Part shown: piece by piece, positions 37,577 through 46,219 of the stretch | Numbering within the stretch: the stretch's first letter is position 1 | Layout of the letters: each line of letters opens with the position of its first letter | DNA from: Acidobacteriota bacterium | GTDB lineage: Bacteria; Acidobacteriota; Terriglobia; Acidiferrales; UBA7541 | Length of the DNA: 64,000 nucleotides | Direction: 5' to 3' | Assembly: GCA_013289955.1 (NCBI GenBank) | Contig: JABCYZ010000001.1 | Location: 248,001-312,000, forward strand | Made by a program: the position numbers and the translations under genes | Notes under the pieces: model-generated | Seen by the model: only the letters and a program-made list of their open reading frames with translations | Database searches by the model: none | Told to the model about the DNA's origin: nothing

Positions 37577-38080
37577 TTGGCCGTCATTAAATTTGACTAT
37601 AGCGTTCCGCTGGAGAAAACCATGGAGTTTGAAACGGTCTACCATCCAAATTTGCAGCTCGACCTTTCTGAGAAACGGGAAGTCTGGAATACACCGGGCG
37701 CTTTTTTTGTGTGGATGCTTGTGGATGGCGAGCTAGCTGGCGAGTCCTACGGCATCCCGCTCGCCAGCCCCACGGATTTTCTCGATGATCTTTTGGTTCT
37801 GCCAGCCAGGGAAAAAGAAAATGCGGTGTGCTGCTATTCGAACACGATCCTTCCACCTTTCCAGAAGAAGGGCTACGGAGCCATTTTGAAAGCGCACTGG
37901 CTCGGCTTGGCCGCCGGTAAAGGATTTGACGTTGTCTACGGCCACGCCCGGCCCGGAGGCAGCCAGGCGCTGAATGCAAAATTCGGCGCGGTTTTTCTGG
38001 AAGATCTGCCGAACTGGTTTGGCTCGGGCGAGGACTACCGAAAGTACCGGCTCGTTCTCGACGCGGACAGCATGTCGTGA
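37577..38080 (+). CDS. GNAT-like acetyltransferase
   Basis: A 167-residue protein whose second half has a GNAT outline: the strand CCYSNTILPPF, the loop QKKGYGAILK, and the C-terminal GGSQALNAKFGAVFLEDLPNW. I favour TTG 37577, which is preceded by GAGGG, over TTG 37436, since the extra 47 residues look non-conserved. It might be a lone acetyltransferase with an unknown acceptor. It is divergent from the halogenase-like gene. Confidence 0.65.
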   Translation: MAVIKFDYSVPLEKTMEFETVYHPNLQLDLSEKREVWNTPGAFFVWMLVDGELAGESYGIPLASPTDFLDDLLVLPAREKENAVCCYSNTILPPFQKKGYGAILKAHWLGLAAGKGFDVVYGHARPGGSQALNAKFGAVFLEDLPNWFGSGEDYRKYRLVLDADSMS

Positions 38081-38099
38081 AGAAGCCCTCGAGAACGGC

Positions 38100-39098
38100 T
38101 CAGCTGAAGCCGAGAATGGGGTGCGGCGTGTATGGGGCCTCGAGGGATAGAACCTCTTCCGGCGTAAGTTTTACGGAGAGGGCTGCGACGGCGTCGGTCA
38201 GATGATGAGGCTTGGTGGCTCCGACAATCGGGGAGGTCACGAAGGATTTGCCCAGCATCCAGGCGAGTGCGATCTGAGCAGGGGGAATGCCGCGTTTTTC
38301 GGCGACGTCGCCGAGACAGTCGACAACTTTGTGGTCCGCGTTTTCGGTTTTTTCGTAGAGAGTCTTCGCGAAAAGATCGGTTTCCCAGCGCTTGGTAGTT
38401 TCGGCTTGCCACGGGCGGCCGAGACGGCCGCGGGCGAGCGGACTCCAGGGGATGACGCCGACGCCTTCGGACTGGCAGAGCGGCATCATTTCTCGCTCTT
38501 CCTCGCGATAGATGAGGTTGTAATAGTTTTGCATGGAGACAAAGCGCGTCCAGCCGTGAAGGTCGGCGACGTAGAGGGCTTTGGTGAATTGCCAGGCGTA
38601 CATGGAAGATGCGCCGAGGTAGCGGACTTTGCCGGCTTTGACGACGTCGTGGAGGGCTTCGAGGGTTTCTTCGATGGGCGTTTCGTAATCCCAGCGGTGA
38701 ATTTGGTAGAGGTCGACGTAATCGGTGCCGATGCGTCGGAGGCTTTGGTCGAGCTCGAAGAAAATCTCCTTGCGGGAGAGGCCTCGGCCGTTGGGCTCGT
38801 CGCGCATGACGCCGTTCAGTTTTGTGGCGATGACGACGGATTCGCGGCGAGTGTTGGCTTTGAGGAACCGGCCGACGACTTCTTCGCTGGCGCCGGCGGA
38901 GTAGACGTTGGCGGTGTCAAAGAAGTTGATGCCGAGGTCGAGGGACTGCTTGAGGAAGGGCCGGCTTTCTTCTTCGTCCAGGGCCCAGGCGTGGCTGCCG
39001 GGCTTGATTTTGCCGGTGGCGGGCTGGCCGTAGGTCATGCAGCCGAGGCAGATGCGCGAAACTTTGAGGCCGGTCTTGCCGAGGTTGACGTAGTCCAT
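38100..39098 (-). CDS. aldo/keto reductase
   Basis: A 332-residue NADPH-dependent reductase of the AKR superfamily. The catalytic tetrad is visible: Asp and Tyr in FFDTANVYS, Lys in ATKLNG and His in YQIHRWD. The C-terminal phosphate-binding end has SPIVGATKPHHLTDA. It is close to the YajO/Tas-like AKR group that reduces sugar-derived or quinone aldehydes. ATG 39098 follows GGGAG. It is convergent with the GNAT gene, with a 19-base gap. Confidence 0.92.
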   Translation of the reverse strand: MDYVNLGKTGLKVSRICLGCMTYGQPATGKIKPGSHAWALDEEESRPFLKQSLDLGINFFDTANVYSAGASEEVVGRFLKANTRRESVVIATKLNGVMRDEPNGRGLSRKEIFFELDQSLRRIGTDYVDLYQIHRWDYETPIEETLEALHDVVKAGKVRYLGASSMYAWQFTKALYVADLHGWTRFVSMQNYYNLIYREEEREMMPLCQSEGVGVIPWSPLARGRLGRPWQAETTKRWETDLFAKTLYEKTENADHKVVDCLGDVAEKRGIPPAQIALAWMLGKSFVTSPIVGATKPHHLTDAVAALSVKLTPEEVLSLEAPYTPHPILGFS

Positions 39099-39197
39099 CG
39101 TTTCTCCCGAGTGCAGAGCTAATTCTACAGGCGAGTGCCGAAGTTTAGGATGCGGAAAGCGTAGAGCGGTTGCGCGAAGACTTTGGTCGGGCGCCCG

Positions 39198-39716
39198 CTA
39201 ATCATCGGGCGCTGATTCTGTCCCTGGAACTTCCTCGCGGGTGACGGCTTTGAGTTCGCGGCGGACGACGTCGGCGGAAAAACCCGCCCGCAGAAGGCTG
39301 CGGTACATGGAGGCGATCTTGTTTTCGTTGATTTCGCCGCGGAAGGAGCGAAGCTTGCGTTCGAGGCGCTGGCGGACGATGGCAGATTCGTCGGTTTCTT
39401 TGGAGGTTTCGACGAGGGCGGCTTCGATGTGGCGGTCGGGGACGCCGCGGGCGCGCAAATCGCGGGCGATGCGGAACTTTCCTTGACGGCGGATTTCCGT
39501 GCGCTGGCGGGCGAATTGTTTGGCGAAGCGCCCATCGTCGATCATTTTGGCGTGCTTCAGGCGATCCATCACGGTTCGTAGAAGCTTGTCGTCTTCTGTC
39601 CGGCGGCCGAGCAGTTGCTTCATTTCATGAACCGAATACGCGCGACGCATCAGGGCGCGGACGGCGGCTTCGTACAGTTCGGTCTCGGTGCTGACTTGCC
39701 GTGGCTTCCTGAACAT
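39198..39716 (-). CDS. recX: regulatory protein RecX
   Basis: A 172-residue modulator of RecA with three-helix repeats: AVRALMRRAYSVHEMKQLLGRR, DDGRFAKQFARQR and ARDLRARGVPDRHIEAAL, then a third repeat ending LLRAGFSADVVRREL. RecX binds RecA filaments and blocks or destabilises them. The first codons are chosen at ATG 39716; the longer frame to 39953 runs into a decayed gene upstream and adds no family sequence. recA is not in this window. Confidence 0.88.
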   Translation of the reverse strand: MFRKPRQVSTETELYEAAVRALMRRAYSVHEMKQLLGRRTEDDKLLRTVMDRLKHAKMIDDGRFAKQFARQRTEIRRQGKFRIARDLRARGVPDRHIEAALVETSKETDESAIVRQRLERKLRSFRGEINENKIASMYRSLLRAGFSADVVRRELKAVTREEVPGTESAPDD

Positions 39717-39759
39717 AACCCAAGGATAGAAGAGAATTCGGCAAGCTGCTAGTCGTGAG

Positions 39760-40059
39760 GTGAAAATGAGGAAAAGCGCCAGCATGGCTGAGTTGCGGAA
39801 GGAGTTCGGCTTCGGATGCGCTGCTTCTCTCGCCCGGCGTGGTCCTTGCGGCGCTGATCGCCGCCAAGACTTTGGCATCGGCGCCAGGGGGTTTGAGGAG
39901 CGGCCTTTAGGAAGCAACGGGAGCGCACGCGAGTCCGCTCGACTGGATATCAAACGCGATGTCTTCGGGAAGGATATCGCCCGCCACTAGGGCCAGGAGT
40001 TCAGCTTTGCCGAGCCGGCGAGGAGAGCAGTGCGCAGCGGGCTCTGAAGGAAAGATCAT
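39760..40059 (-). pseudogene. remnant of an acidobacterial repeat/TPR protein
   Basis: Reading the minus strand from ATG 40059 gives GKAELLALVAGDILPEDIAFDIQ, an in-frame TAA at 39907-39909, then continues in the same frame with GADAKVLAAISAART and LLPQLSHAGA. This is the order of a small helical domain I recall at the end of acidobacterial TPR proteins ('LLxLVxGxxPExVAxxIxxRG' then 'GADxxVLxAL'). The single in-frame stop and loss of the following TPR region mark it as a broken, truncated gene. It lies in the gap between recX and pilT. Confidence 0.5.
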
Positions 40060-40160
40060 CGCAAGAACGCCGATAAGGAAGGTGAGAGATCGCTTCCTTT
40101 CTTTGAGGTCTCTTGAGTGCGTTGCGTTGCGGGTTGCCCCGGCACCGAATTGCGCTTCGG

Positions 40161-41306
40161 CTACTTGCGGGCGAAGCGCTCGAAGTCGGCCATTTGGCGC
40201 TCCATTTCCTCGCGGGCGGAGTCGGCGGCGGAACGGATGCCCTGGATGCGCAGCTGGAATTCGTCTGGGTTTGTCGAGCGGAGCAGGGCTTCTTCGAGGG
40301 TGATGAGCTGCTTGGTGTAGAGATCGAAGAGCGACTGATCGAAAGTCTGCATGCCGTACTGGCTGGTGCCGGCGGCGATGGCGTCGTGGATGAGGCGCGT
40401 CTTGTCGGCGTTGATAATGCAATCGCGGATGTAGGCGGTGGCAATCATGACTTCGACGGCGGGGACGCGTCCTTTGTCGTCGGCGCGGCGAACCAGGCGC
40501 TGGGAGACGATGGCTTTGAGCGTGGCGGCGAGCTGCAAGCGAATCTGTTTTTGCTCGGGCGGCGGAAACACCGCGATAATACGCTGGATCGTTTCCGTGG
40601 CGTCGAGGGTGTGCAACGTGGAGAAAACCATGTGTCCGGTTTCGGCGGCCAGCAGCGCGGTCGAAATGGTTTCCAGGTCACGCATTTCGCCGACGAGGAT
40701 GACGTCGGGGTCTTGACGAAGGGCAGCGCGCAGCGCCGTTGAAAAGTTTGCGGTGTCCACTTCCACTTCGCGCTGATTGATGAAGCTGCGCTTGTCACGG
40801 TGCAGGAACTCGATCGGGTCTTCGATGGTGATGAGGTGATCGGAGCGGTTGGCGTTGATGCGGTCGATCATGGCGGCGAGTGACGTGGATTTACCGGAAC
40901 CGGTGGTTCCCGTCACGAGAACGAGGCCGCGCTGCTCTTCGCAAATCTTGCCGATGACGTTGGGCAGATTCAGTTCTTCGATGGTGCGAATTTTGGTGGG
41001 GATGACGCGAAGGACCATGCCGACATTGCCGCGCTGCTGGAAAACGTTGACGCGGAAGCGGCCGAGGCCGGCGACGCCGTACGCCATGTCGAGTTCGGCA
41101 GTTTCCTTGAACTTTTGTTTTTGGCGATTGGTCATCATGCTGAACGCCATGGAGAGCATTTCTTCCGGCGTGATGCGGGGGACGTCCGTTATCGGTGCGA
41201 GCAGGCCGTCGACGCGCAGGTAAGGGTGGTTGCCAACTTTTAAATGGAGGTCCGAGGCCTTGTTTTCGACGGCGCGCCGGAGAAGATCGTCAATGCTAAT
41301 TGCCAT
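40161..41306 (-). CDS. pilT: type IV pilus retraction ATPase PilT
   Basis: A 381-residue hexameric ATPase that powers pilus retraction and twitching. The N-terminal PAS-like half has KASDLHLKVGNHPYLRVDG. The C-terminal half holds Walker A GTTGSGKST, the Asp box, Walker B GEMRDLET and the His box TGHMVFSTLHT. ATG 41306 matches the family N-terminus MAISIDDLLRRAV; the longer frame to 41405 is not needed. No other pil gene is adjacent, so the pilus machine must be encoded elsewhere. Confidence 0.95.
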   Translation of the reverse strand: MAISIDDLLRRAVENKASDLHLKVGNHPYLRVDGLLAPITDVPRITPEEMLSMAFSMMTNRQKQKFKETAELDMAYGVAGLGRFRVNVFQQRGNVGMVLRVIPTKIRTIEELNLPNVIGKICEEQRGLVLVTGTTGSGKSTSLAAMIDRINANRSDHLITIEDPIEFLHRDKRSFINQREVEVDTANFSTALRAALRQDPDVILVGEMRDLETISTALLAAETGHMVFSTLHTLDATETIQRIIAVFPPPEQKQIRLQLAATLKAIVSQRLVRRADDKGRVPAVEVMIATAYIRDCIINADKTRLIHDAIAAGTSQYGMQTFDQSLFDLYTKQLITLEEALLRSTNPDEFQLRIQGIRSAADSAREEMERQMADFERFARK

Positions 41307-41489
41307 GTCGTTGTGAGCTCCGCGAGAATACGACTGACTTCGGACGTTAGCACCCGAAATAGGGGCGGGCAAGAAAGGCGCGCTGTACGGTTGCGCGGTA
41401 GTCACCTGAACGAAAGGACAGTGTTTCGCGGCCGGAATCTCGGATCGGGTGTTCCTTTTTGTACAGAGGATTTTCCGGTGTAAGGGAGC

Positions 41490-42182
41490 CTAGGACTTCT
41501 TCAGGAAGAGCGAGTCGTAAAGAAATCCCGCCAGGAAACCGCCGGCGAGCGGGCCGACCCAGTAGATGCCGTGATTTTGCCAGTGGGAGGACGCGAGCGC
41601 AGGTCCGAAAGCGCGGGCAGGGTTGAGCGCGCCGCCGGTGAAGGGACCTGCCACCATCATGCCCAGAACGATGCTGATGCCGATGGCGAAACCGGCGACG
41701 GGGCGGAAGGAGGAGGATCGTTCATCGACCGCAGTGGCGAAGACCGTCAGGACGAGGAAGAACGTGGCGATGCCTTCGAGAATCATGCCGTTGAGACGCG
41801 TGAAGTCGTGCGCGAACATGGGCGTGCCTAGGGCAACTGCGTGCCAGGTTTCCTCGGGAATGACCGCTTTCAGGAGAAACGCGGCGGCAGTGGCTCCGGC
41901 AAGCTGCGCGGTCCAGTAGGCGACGGTGTCGAGTGTGTTCAGTCGCTTGGTGACCCAGAAGCCTATGGTAATGGCTGGGTTAAAGTGACCGCCGGAGATG
42001 TGGCCGAGCGCGCATACCAGGATGGCCATGGCCAGGCCGTTGGCCAGCGCGATTCCGAGAAGCCCGAGTGCGTTCGAGGAGTGCGGGTACCAATCCACGC
42101 ATGCGGCGCCTGCGCCAAAAAAGACCAGAGCGAACGTGCCTATGAATTCAGCCGTAAGCTTCTGCCCAAGGTTGTACATCAA
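41490..42182 (-). CDS. MIP family aquaporin / glycerol facilitator-like channel
   Basis: A 230-residue, six-helix channel. It has two half-helix NPA motifs, SGGHFNPAITIG and GGALNPARAFGPAL, and family helices (TAEFIGTFALVFFGAGA). It conducts water or small neutral solutes. The second motif resembles plant TIP and bacterial AqpZ-type channels more than glycerol facilitators, where NPARD is common. The start may be ATG 42182 or the adjoining ATG 42179. It appears to be transcribed alone. Confidence 0.93.
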   Translation of the reverse strand: MMYNLGQKLTAEFIGTFALVFFGAGAACVDWYPHSSNALGLLGIALANGLAMAILVCALGHISGGHFNPAITIGFWVTKRLNTLDTVAYWTAQLAGATAAAFLLKAVIPEETWHAVALGTPMFAHDFTRLNGMILEGIATFFLVLTVFATAVDERSSSFRPVAGFAIGISIVLGMMVAGPFTGGALNPARAFGPALASSHWQNHGIYWVGPLAGGFLAGFLYDSLFLKKS

Positions 42183-42362
42183 GGAGCCTCCCGGCCGGGG
42201 AACGAGCCGTGTCCGCTGCGACCGGGAAGGATTCTATCTGGAACCGAAAGAGAAACGCCAGCCTTTCGCCGACTGGCTATTGCACGAGTTTCCGAATAAC
42301 GGATCTCCGAGCGTTGCCGGACCAGCAGAAAAAGCAAGTCGCCTTCCTATTCCAGCCTGAGG

Positions 42363-44051
42363 TCATTTGGGGGGAGTGGAGACGACCGCGAGTTCAGAAC
42401 CGTATTTGCCCGCCGCGGCATGCGGGTTTGGCCAGCTGACTTCCAGCGCGGCTTCCTTGCGAATGAGAAATTTCGAGCGGCGGTCGATGCGAATATCAAG
42501 AATGTTCGAACTATCGGAGACGATCTCGGCGAACCCTTCTTTTTGCACATGCAGGCTCTCATCGGCACGGTACAGCACCACGCGCAAGGGATGCGCCCCA
42601 ATAGGGAGGGAGCAGTCGAAATGGAGCGGTTCGCCCAGATGAGAGGCGTCCAAGCGGGTCGATACGAGGAGGTCCTCGCCGGAGTAGACAGCGAGGGTTT
42701 CCTCGGCGATAGCGGAGACGATCTCGACGCGAAGAGAAGCGAGTTGCTTCTGAGTGGGCAGCTGGGCGCTGCTGGATGGGACAGAAGACGGGGGTTGTAG
42801 AGGAGGCGGTGCGGGACGCGCCTGCGCGGTCTTCAAATCGGAGCCGCGTTGCCCTGGGGTGGATGATTTGGCGCGCGGAGAAATCTTCATGGTGGACGCC
42901 TCGGAGATGCGTGGCACCGGTTCGGGTTTCATGGAGACAAACAAAGCGCCTGCGGATGGCGGAGTTACGGTTTCAGAAGGGGTGAGACTGGTCGCCGCGG
43001 TAGTGATGGAGGAAGGCACGGCGCCCAGGGTCGTCGGAGTGGCGGCGAGGCGATCGACCAAGCCCGCTGAAGCCGTCGAGCTCGGGATAGCGTGTTTGCG
43101 AAGTGCAGAGGCAATGGAAACCCCGGAAACGAGAAGGAACAGAACGGAGGCCGCCATCCACAGCTCTTTTTGCGGGAAGGGCCGCTTCCACGAGGAGCGA
43201 CCGGGGCGCTTGGCGGCGCTGGAGTGGGAGCCCAGAGGTGCCGCGACTGTCTTTCGCGCGAAGGGGTAGACAGAGGCGGCGAAAGCCTCGGCGGTCGAGA
43301 ATCGGTCGTCGGGGTTTTTTGACAGGCAGCGCATCACGACCTCGTCGAACGCCGTTGGGAGCAGAGGATTGTGATGAGATGGCGGCAGCGGGGCGCTGGA
43401 AATGATTTGGGCGCATACGGCCTCGACGGAATCGCCATCGAACGGCCGCTTGCCGGTCGACATCTGGTAAAGAACGATGCCCAAAGAGAAAAGATCGGAA
43501 CGGCTGTCCTGCAAATTGCCGAGAATCTGTTCCGGCGAGAGATAAGCAGGAGTGCCCATCAGATTTCCGCTACCGGAGGCCTGCGTCGAAAAGCGGGCAA
43601 TGCCGAAATCCCCGAGCTTCACCTGTTGATCGAGGGTCACGAGAATATTGGCGGGCTTCACATCCCCATGAATGACACTGGCGCGATGGGCTTGGCCGAG
43701 TGCGGTCGCCAGATCGCCCGCCCACACGGCGGCTCGAGATAAGGGCAGAGGGCCGGCGTCAAAAAAGGACTCCAGCGTTTTCCCCTCAACATATTCCATA
43801 ACGAAATAAGGCGCGCCCTCGCTGTTTGTGCCAACGTCGAAGAGAGCCACAATGTTGGGATGCGAGAGGCCGCCGATGATCTGGGCTTCGCGGAGAAATT
43901 GTTGCTGGAGATCGCGGGAGCCAAAACCACGAAGCAAGGTTTTTAGAGCAACGGTGCGTCCAATGACGGTGTCACGGGCTCTATCGACACGGCTGGTGGC
44001 GCCAGTGCCAAGCGATTCGAGAACTTCATATCGATTCTGCGGAGTGCTCAT
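42363..44051 (-). CDS. membrane Ser/Thr protein kinase, non-RD type
   Basis: A 562-residue kinase. Residues 1-275 form a Hanks-type domain: G-loop LGTGATSRV, lysine VALKTLL, catalytic loop VIHGDVKPANIL, GDFGIA and GTPAYLSPEQI. The catalytic-loop HRD is HGD here, so the arginine of RD kinases is missing. A Pro/Ser/Arg linker leads to one transmembrane helix (about 300-320, LWMAASVLFLLVSGVSIASAL). A long outside region rich in Ser/Pro follows, ending in a beta-rich PEGA-like domain (LPIGAHPLRVVLYR). It may sense an envelope signal. Confidence 0.9.
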   Translation of the reverse strand: MSTPQNRYEVLESLGTGATSRVDRARDTVIGRTVALKTLLRGFGSRDLQQQFLREAQIIGGLSHPNIVALFDVGTNSEGAPYFVMEYVEGKTLESFFDAGPLPLSRAAVWAGDLATALGQAHRASVIHGDVKPANILVTLDQQVKLGDFGIARFSTQASGSGNLMGTPAYLSPEQILGNLQDSRSDLFSLGIVLYQMSTGKRPFDGDSVEAVCAQIISSAPLPPSHHNPLLPTAFDEVVMRCLSKNPDDRFSTAEAFAASVYPFARKTVAAPLGSHSSAAKRPGRSSWKRPFPQKELWMAASVLFLLVSGVSIASALRKHAIPSSTASAGLVDRLAATPTTLGAVPSSITTAATSLTPSETVTPPSAGALFVSMKPEPVPRISEASTMKISPRAKSSTPGQRGSDLKTAQARPAPPPLQPPSSVPSSSAQLPTQKQLASLRVEIVSAIAEETLAVYSGEDLLVSTRLDASHLGEPLHFDCSLPIGAHPLRVVLYRADESLHVQKEGFAEIVSDSSNILDIRIDRRSKFLIRKEAALEVSWPNPHAAAGKYGSELAVVSTPPK

Positions 44052-44143
44052 AAGCTGCGGGTCGGATGAGTCAGGTGCCCCAACTACAATGCGTAGAATG
44101 GATGAAAGCGAGGGGCTGAGGAATCCCCCAAAGGTCCCTAATT

Positions 44144-44212
44144 AGAAAAACTCTAGTACCAGCCCAGGGCGTCCCGAAGTGCACATCGGGGATGAGGAGG
44201 CCGTGGCCCTGG
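44144..44212 (-). terminator. structured 3' end of ilvE, possible terminator
   Basis: On the minus strand, directly after the ilvE stop, CCAGGGC (44206-44212) pairs with GCCCTGG (44164-44170), enclosing an inner hairpin around CCCGA/TCGGG. A T-run (GTTTTT) follows about a dozen bases after it. The T-run spacing is longer than usual, so the call is tentative. Confidence 0.35.
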
Positions 44213-45160
44213 TTAGCGAGTGGTTGCCCCTACCGGGGTGTTTACCGGGGTTAGCCAGCTGTGGCGATCGGGTTTGCTGCCGCTAGTTAGGGCGAAGAAC
44301 TCTTCCTGGAGGCGGCGGGTGATGGGGCCGGCGACGCCTTTGCCGACTTGGATTTTGTCGACCGAACGGATGGGCGTGATTTCGACCGCGGTCCCGCAGA
44401 AGAAGACTTCGTCGACGATATACAGCATTTCGCGGGGGATGACCTGTTCCTTGACGGGAATGTTCAGATCTTCCGCGAGCGCCACGACCGTGTTACGCGT
44501 GATGCCCGGGAGAATGCTGGTGGCCAGCGGAGGCGTATAGAGCGTGCCGTCGTGAACAAGAAAGACGTTCATGCCGGAGCCTTCGCTGACGTGGCCGCCG
44601 GAATCAAGCGCGATGCCTTCGGCGTAGCCGTTAAAAGAGGCTTCCATGCGGATGAGCTGCGAGTTCATGTAGTTCGCGGCAGCTTTCGACATGGCCGGGA
44701 GAGTGTTTGGGGCAATGCGCGCCCAGGAGCTGACGCCGACTTCCACGCCCTTGGTGAGCGCATCCGGGCCGAGATACGCGCCCCAGTGCCAACAGGCCAT
44801 ATAGATGTCGATGGGGGAACTCAGCGGATTCACGCCGACCTCGCCATAGCCGCGGAGGACGATGGGCTTGACGTAGCAAGAAGTCATTTTGTTGAGTCGA
44901 ACGAGTTCGGTAGCGGCGTTGCAAAAATCGTCGAGAGTAACGGGCAAGTCCATGCGATAGATTTTCGCGGAGTTGATGAGGCGCTGCATGTGTTCGCGAA
45001 GGCGGAAAATGGCGGGGCCTTGCTTTGTGTCGTAGCAGCGGATGCCTTCAAAAACCGCGGAGCCGTAGCTCACGACGTGCGACAGGACGTGAAGCGTGGC
45101 GTCGTCCCAGTTGATCCACTTTCCGTTGTGCCAGATTTTCTCGGTTTTTTGGATGGGCAT
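44213..45160 (-). CDS. ilvE: branched-chain amino acid aminotransferase
   Basis: A 315-residue fold-type IV PLP enzyme that interconverts Leu, Ile and Val with their 2-keto acids. The PLP lysine lies in APNTLPAMSKAAANY, the phosphate/pyridine region is ALDSGGHVSEGSGMN, and LPGITRNTV and DEVFFCGTAVEITPI complete the family pattern. The N-terminal WHNGKWINWDDA fits IlvE rather than D-amino-acid transaminase or PabC. ATG 45160 has AAGGA seven bases upstream. It stands alone. Confidence 0.93.
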   Translation of the reverse strand: MPIQKTEKIWHNGKWINWDDATLHVLSHVVSYGSAVFEGIRCYDTKQGPAIFRLREHMQRLINSAKIYRMDLPVTLDDFCNAATELVRLNKMTSCYVKPIVLRGYGEVGVNPLSSPIDIYMACWHWGAYLGPDALTKGVEVGVSSWARIAPNTLPAMSKAAANYMNSQLIRMEASFNGYAEGIALDSGGHVSEGSGMNVFLVHDGTLYTPPLATSILPGITRNTVVALAEDLNIPVKEQVIPREMLYIVDEVFFCGTAVEITPIRSVDKIQVGKGVAGPITRRLQEEFFALTSGSKPDRHSWLTPVNTPVGATTR

Positions 45161-45298
45161 GGCTGTGTCCTTTTAAGTGGCGCCACTCGCGGTAAAGCCT
45201 GAAAGGGCAGAATACGGTACGCGGCGGGGAGCGTCAATGAAGTGTAGGTGCGCTAGTGTCGATTGCAAACTCCAAATTGGCGCGTCGAATCCGAGGTT

Positions 45299-46219
45299 TT
45301 AGAAGGGGCTGTTCTTCTCCTGCGGCTGGGGGTTGGGCTTTGTTTGATCGTTGTCTGGAGAGTCCAAGGAACGGAACGTTGCTTGCGCTTGGGGAAGAAT
45401 CTTTCCGTTGCCGTACTCCCAGACGCCGAGCAGAAAAAATGGCAGCGCCGTCAGGATGGCCATGAGCTTCCCGCGTCGCGGAATTCTCGCTTCCGGCTCC
45501 CAGCGAAAAAGCTGCGTGGCTACGAACAAGGTCAGCACGGCCCAGATGAGCAGCGAACAGAGCTGGACGAGCAGCTTCCAGAAGGGAAGGGACAAATACA
45601 AAGCGCTCTGCAAGGCACTGACGAGATAGGTGGCGGGCAGAAAAAGCGCAACCCTCTGCGCGACTTTCGGCAAGTACGGTACGGGCAGCGTAGCGCCGGA
45701 GAGAAAAATCAGCGGCAGCCAGATGAGCTGGTTGATCACCTGCGTTTCCTGCATGGTGTTGGTCACACTGGCAACCACCAAGCCGAGGCAGCCAAAGGCG
45801 ACAGTGCCGACGGCCACGAAAATAGCCAGGGAGACGAGATCGCCAAAGCCGGAAACATGGAAGATGACGCGCGCCATGATCAGTTCTACACAGACGGTCG
45901 GGACAGTAAGCACGAAATTTGCGAGAACACTGGAGGCCAACATATCAACGGCGCTTACCGGCGCGATGTGAAAGCGCCGGAGAATGCCCTGTTCGCGAAA
46001 CGTGACGAGAGCCGCGCTAAGCCCCCAAAAGCTCCCCATGACGTTGAAGGCAATGACAGGTCCCAGGAAGTAGGAGACCAGCCGCGGATGGCCCTTGGCG
46101 AAGACGCCGGCGTAGAGAAAGAACATGCCAAGCGGGAAGACAACGCTAAAGAAAAAGAACATGCGATTGCGCATGGCGAGCTGCATCCGCATGCGGGTGA
46201 GTGTGGCGAAATTTCTCAA
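45299..46219 (-). CDS. ABC-2 type transporter permease
   Basis: A 306-residue membrane protein with six hydrophobic segments and an amphipathic N-terminus. The pattern from FPLGMFFLYAGVF, a central YFLGPVIAFNVMG segment and INQLIWLPLIFLSGATLPV fits ABC-2/DrrB-NodJ exporters. The start is TTG 46219, overlapping the stop of the ATPase gene, so translation is coupled. With the ATPase it would export a drug, lipid or polysaccharide. The cargo cannot be read from sequence. Confidence 0.87.
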   Translation of the reverse strand: MRNFATLTRMRMQLAMRNRMFFFFSVVFPLGMFFLYAGVFAKGHPRLVSYFLGPVIAFNVMGSFWGLSAALVTFREQGILRRFHIAPVSAVDMLASSVLANFVLTVPTVCVELIMARVIFHVSGFGDLVSLAIFVAVGTVAFGCLGLVVASVTNTMQETQVINQLIWLPLIFLSGATLPVPYLPKVAQRVALFLPATYLVSALQSALYLSLPFWKLLVQLCSLLIWAVLTLFVATQLFRWEPEARIPRRGKLMAILTALPFFLLGVWEYGNGKILPQAQATFRSLDSPDNDQTKPNPQPQEKNSPF

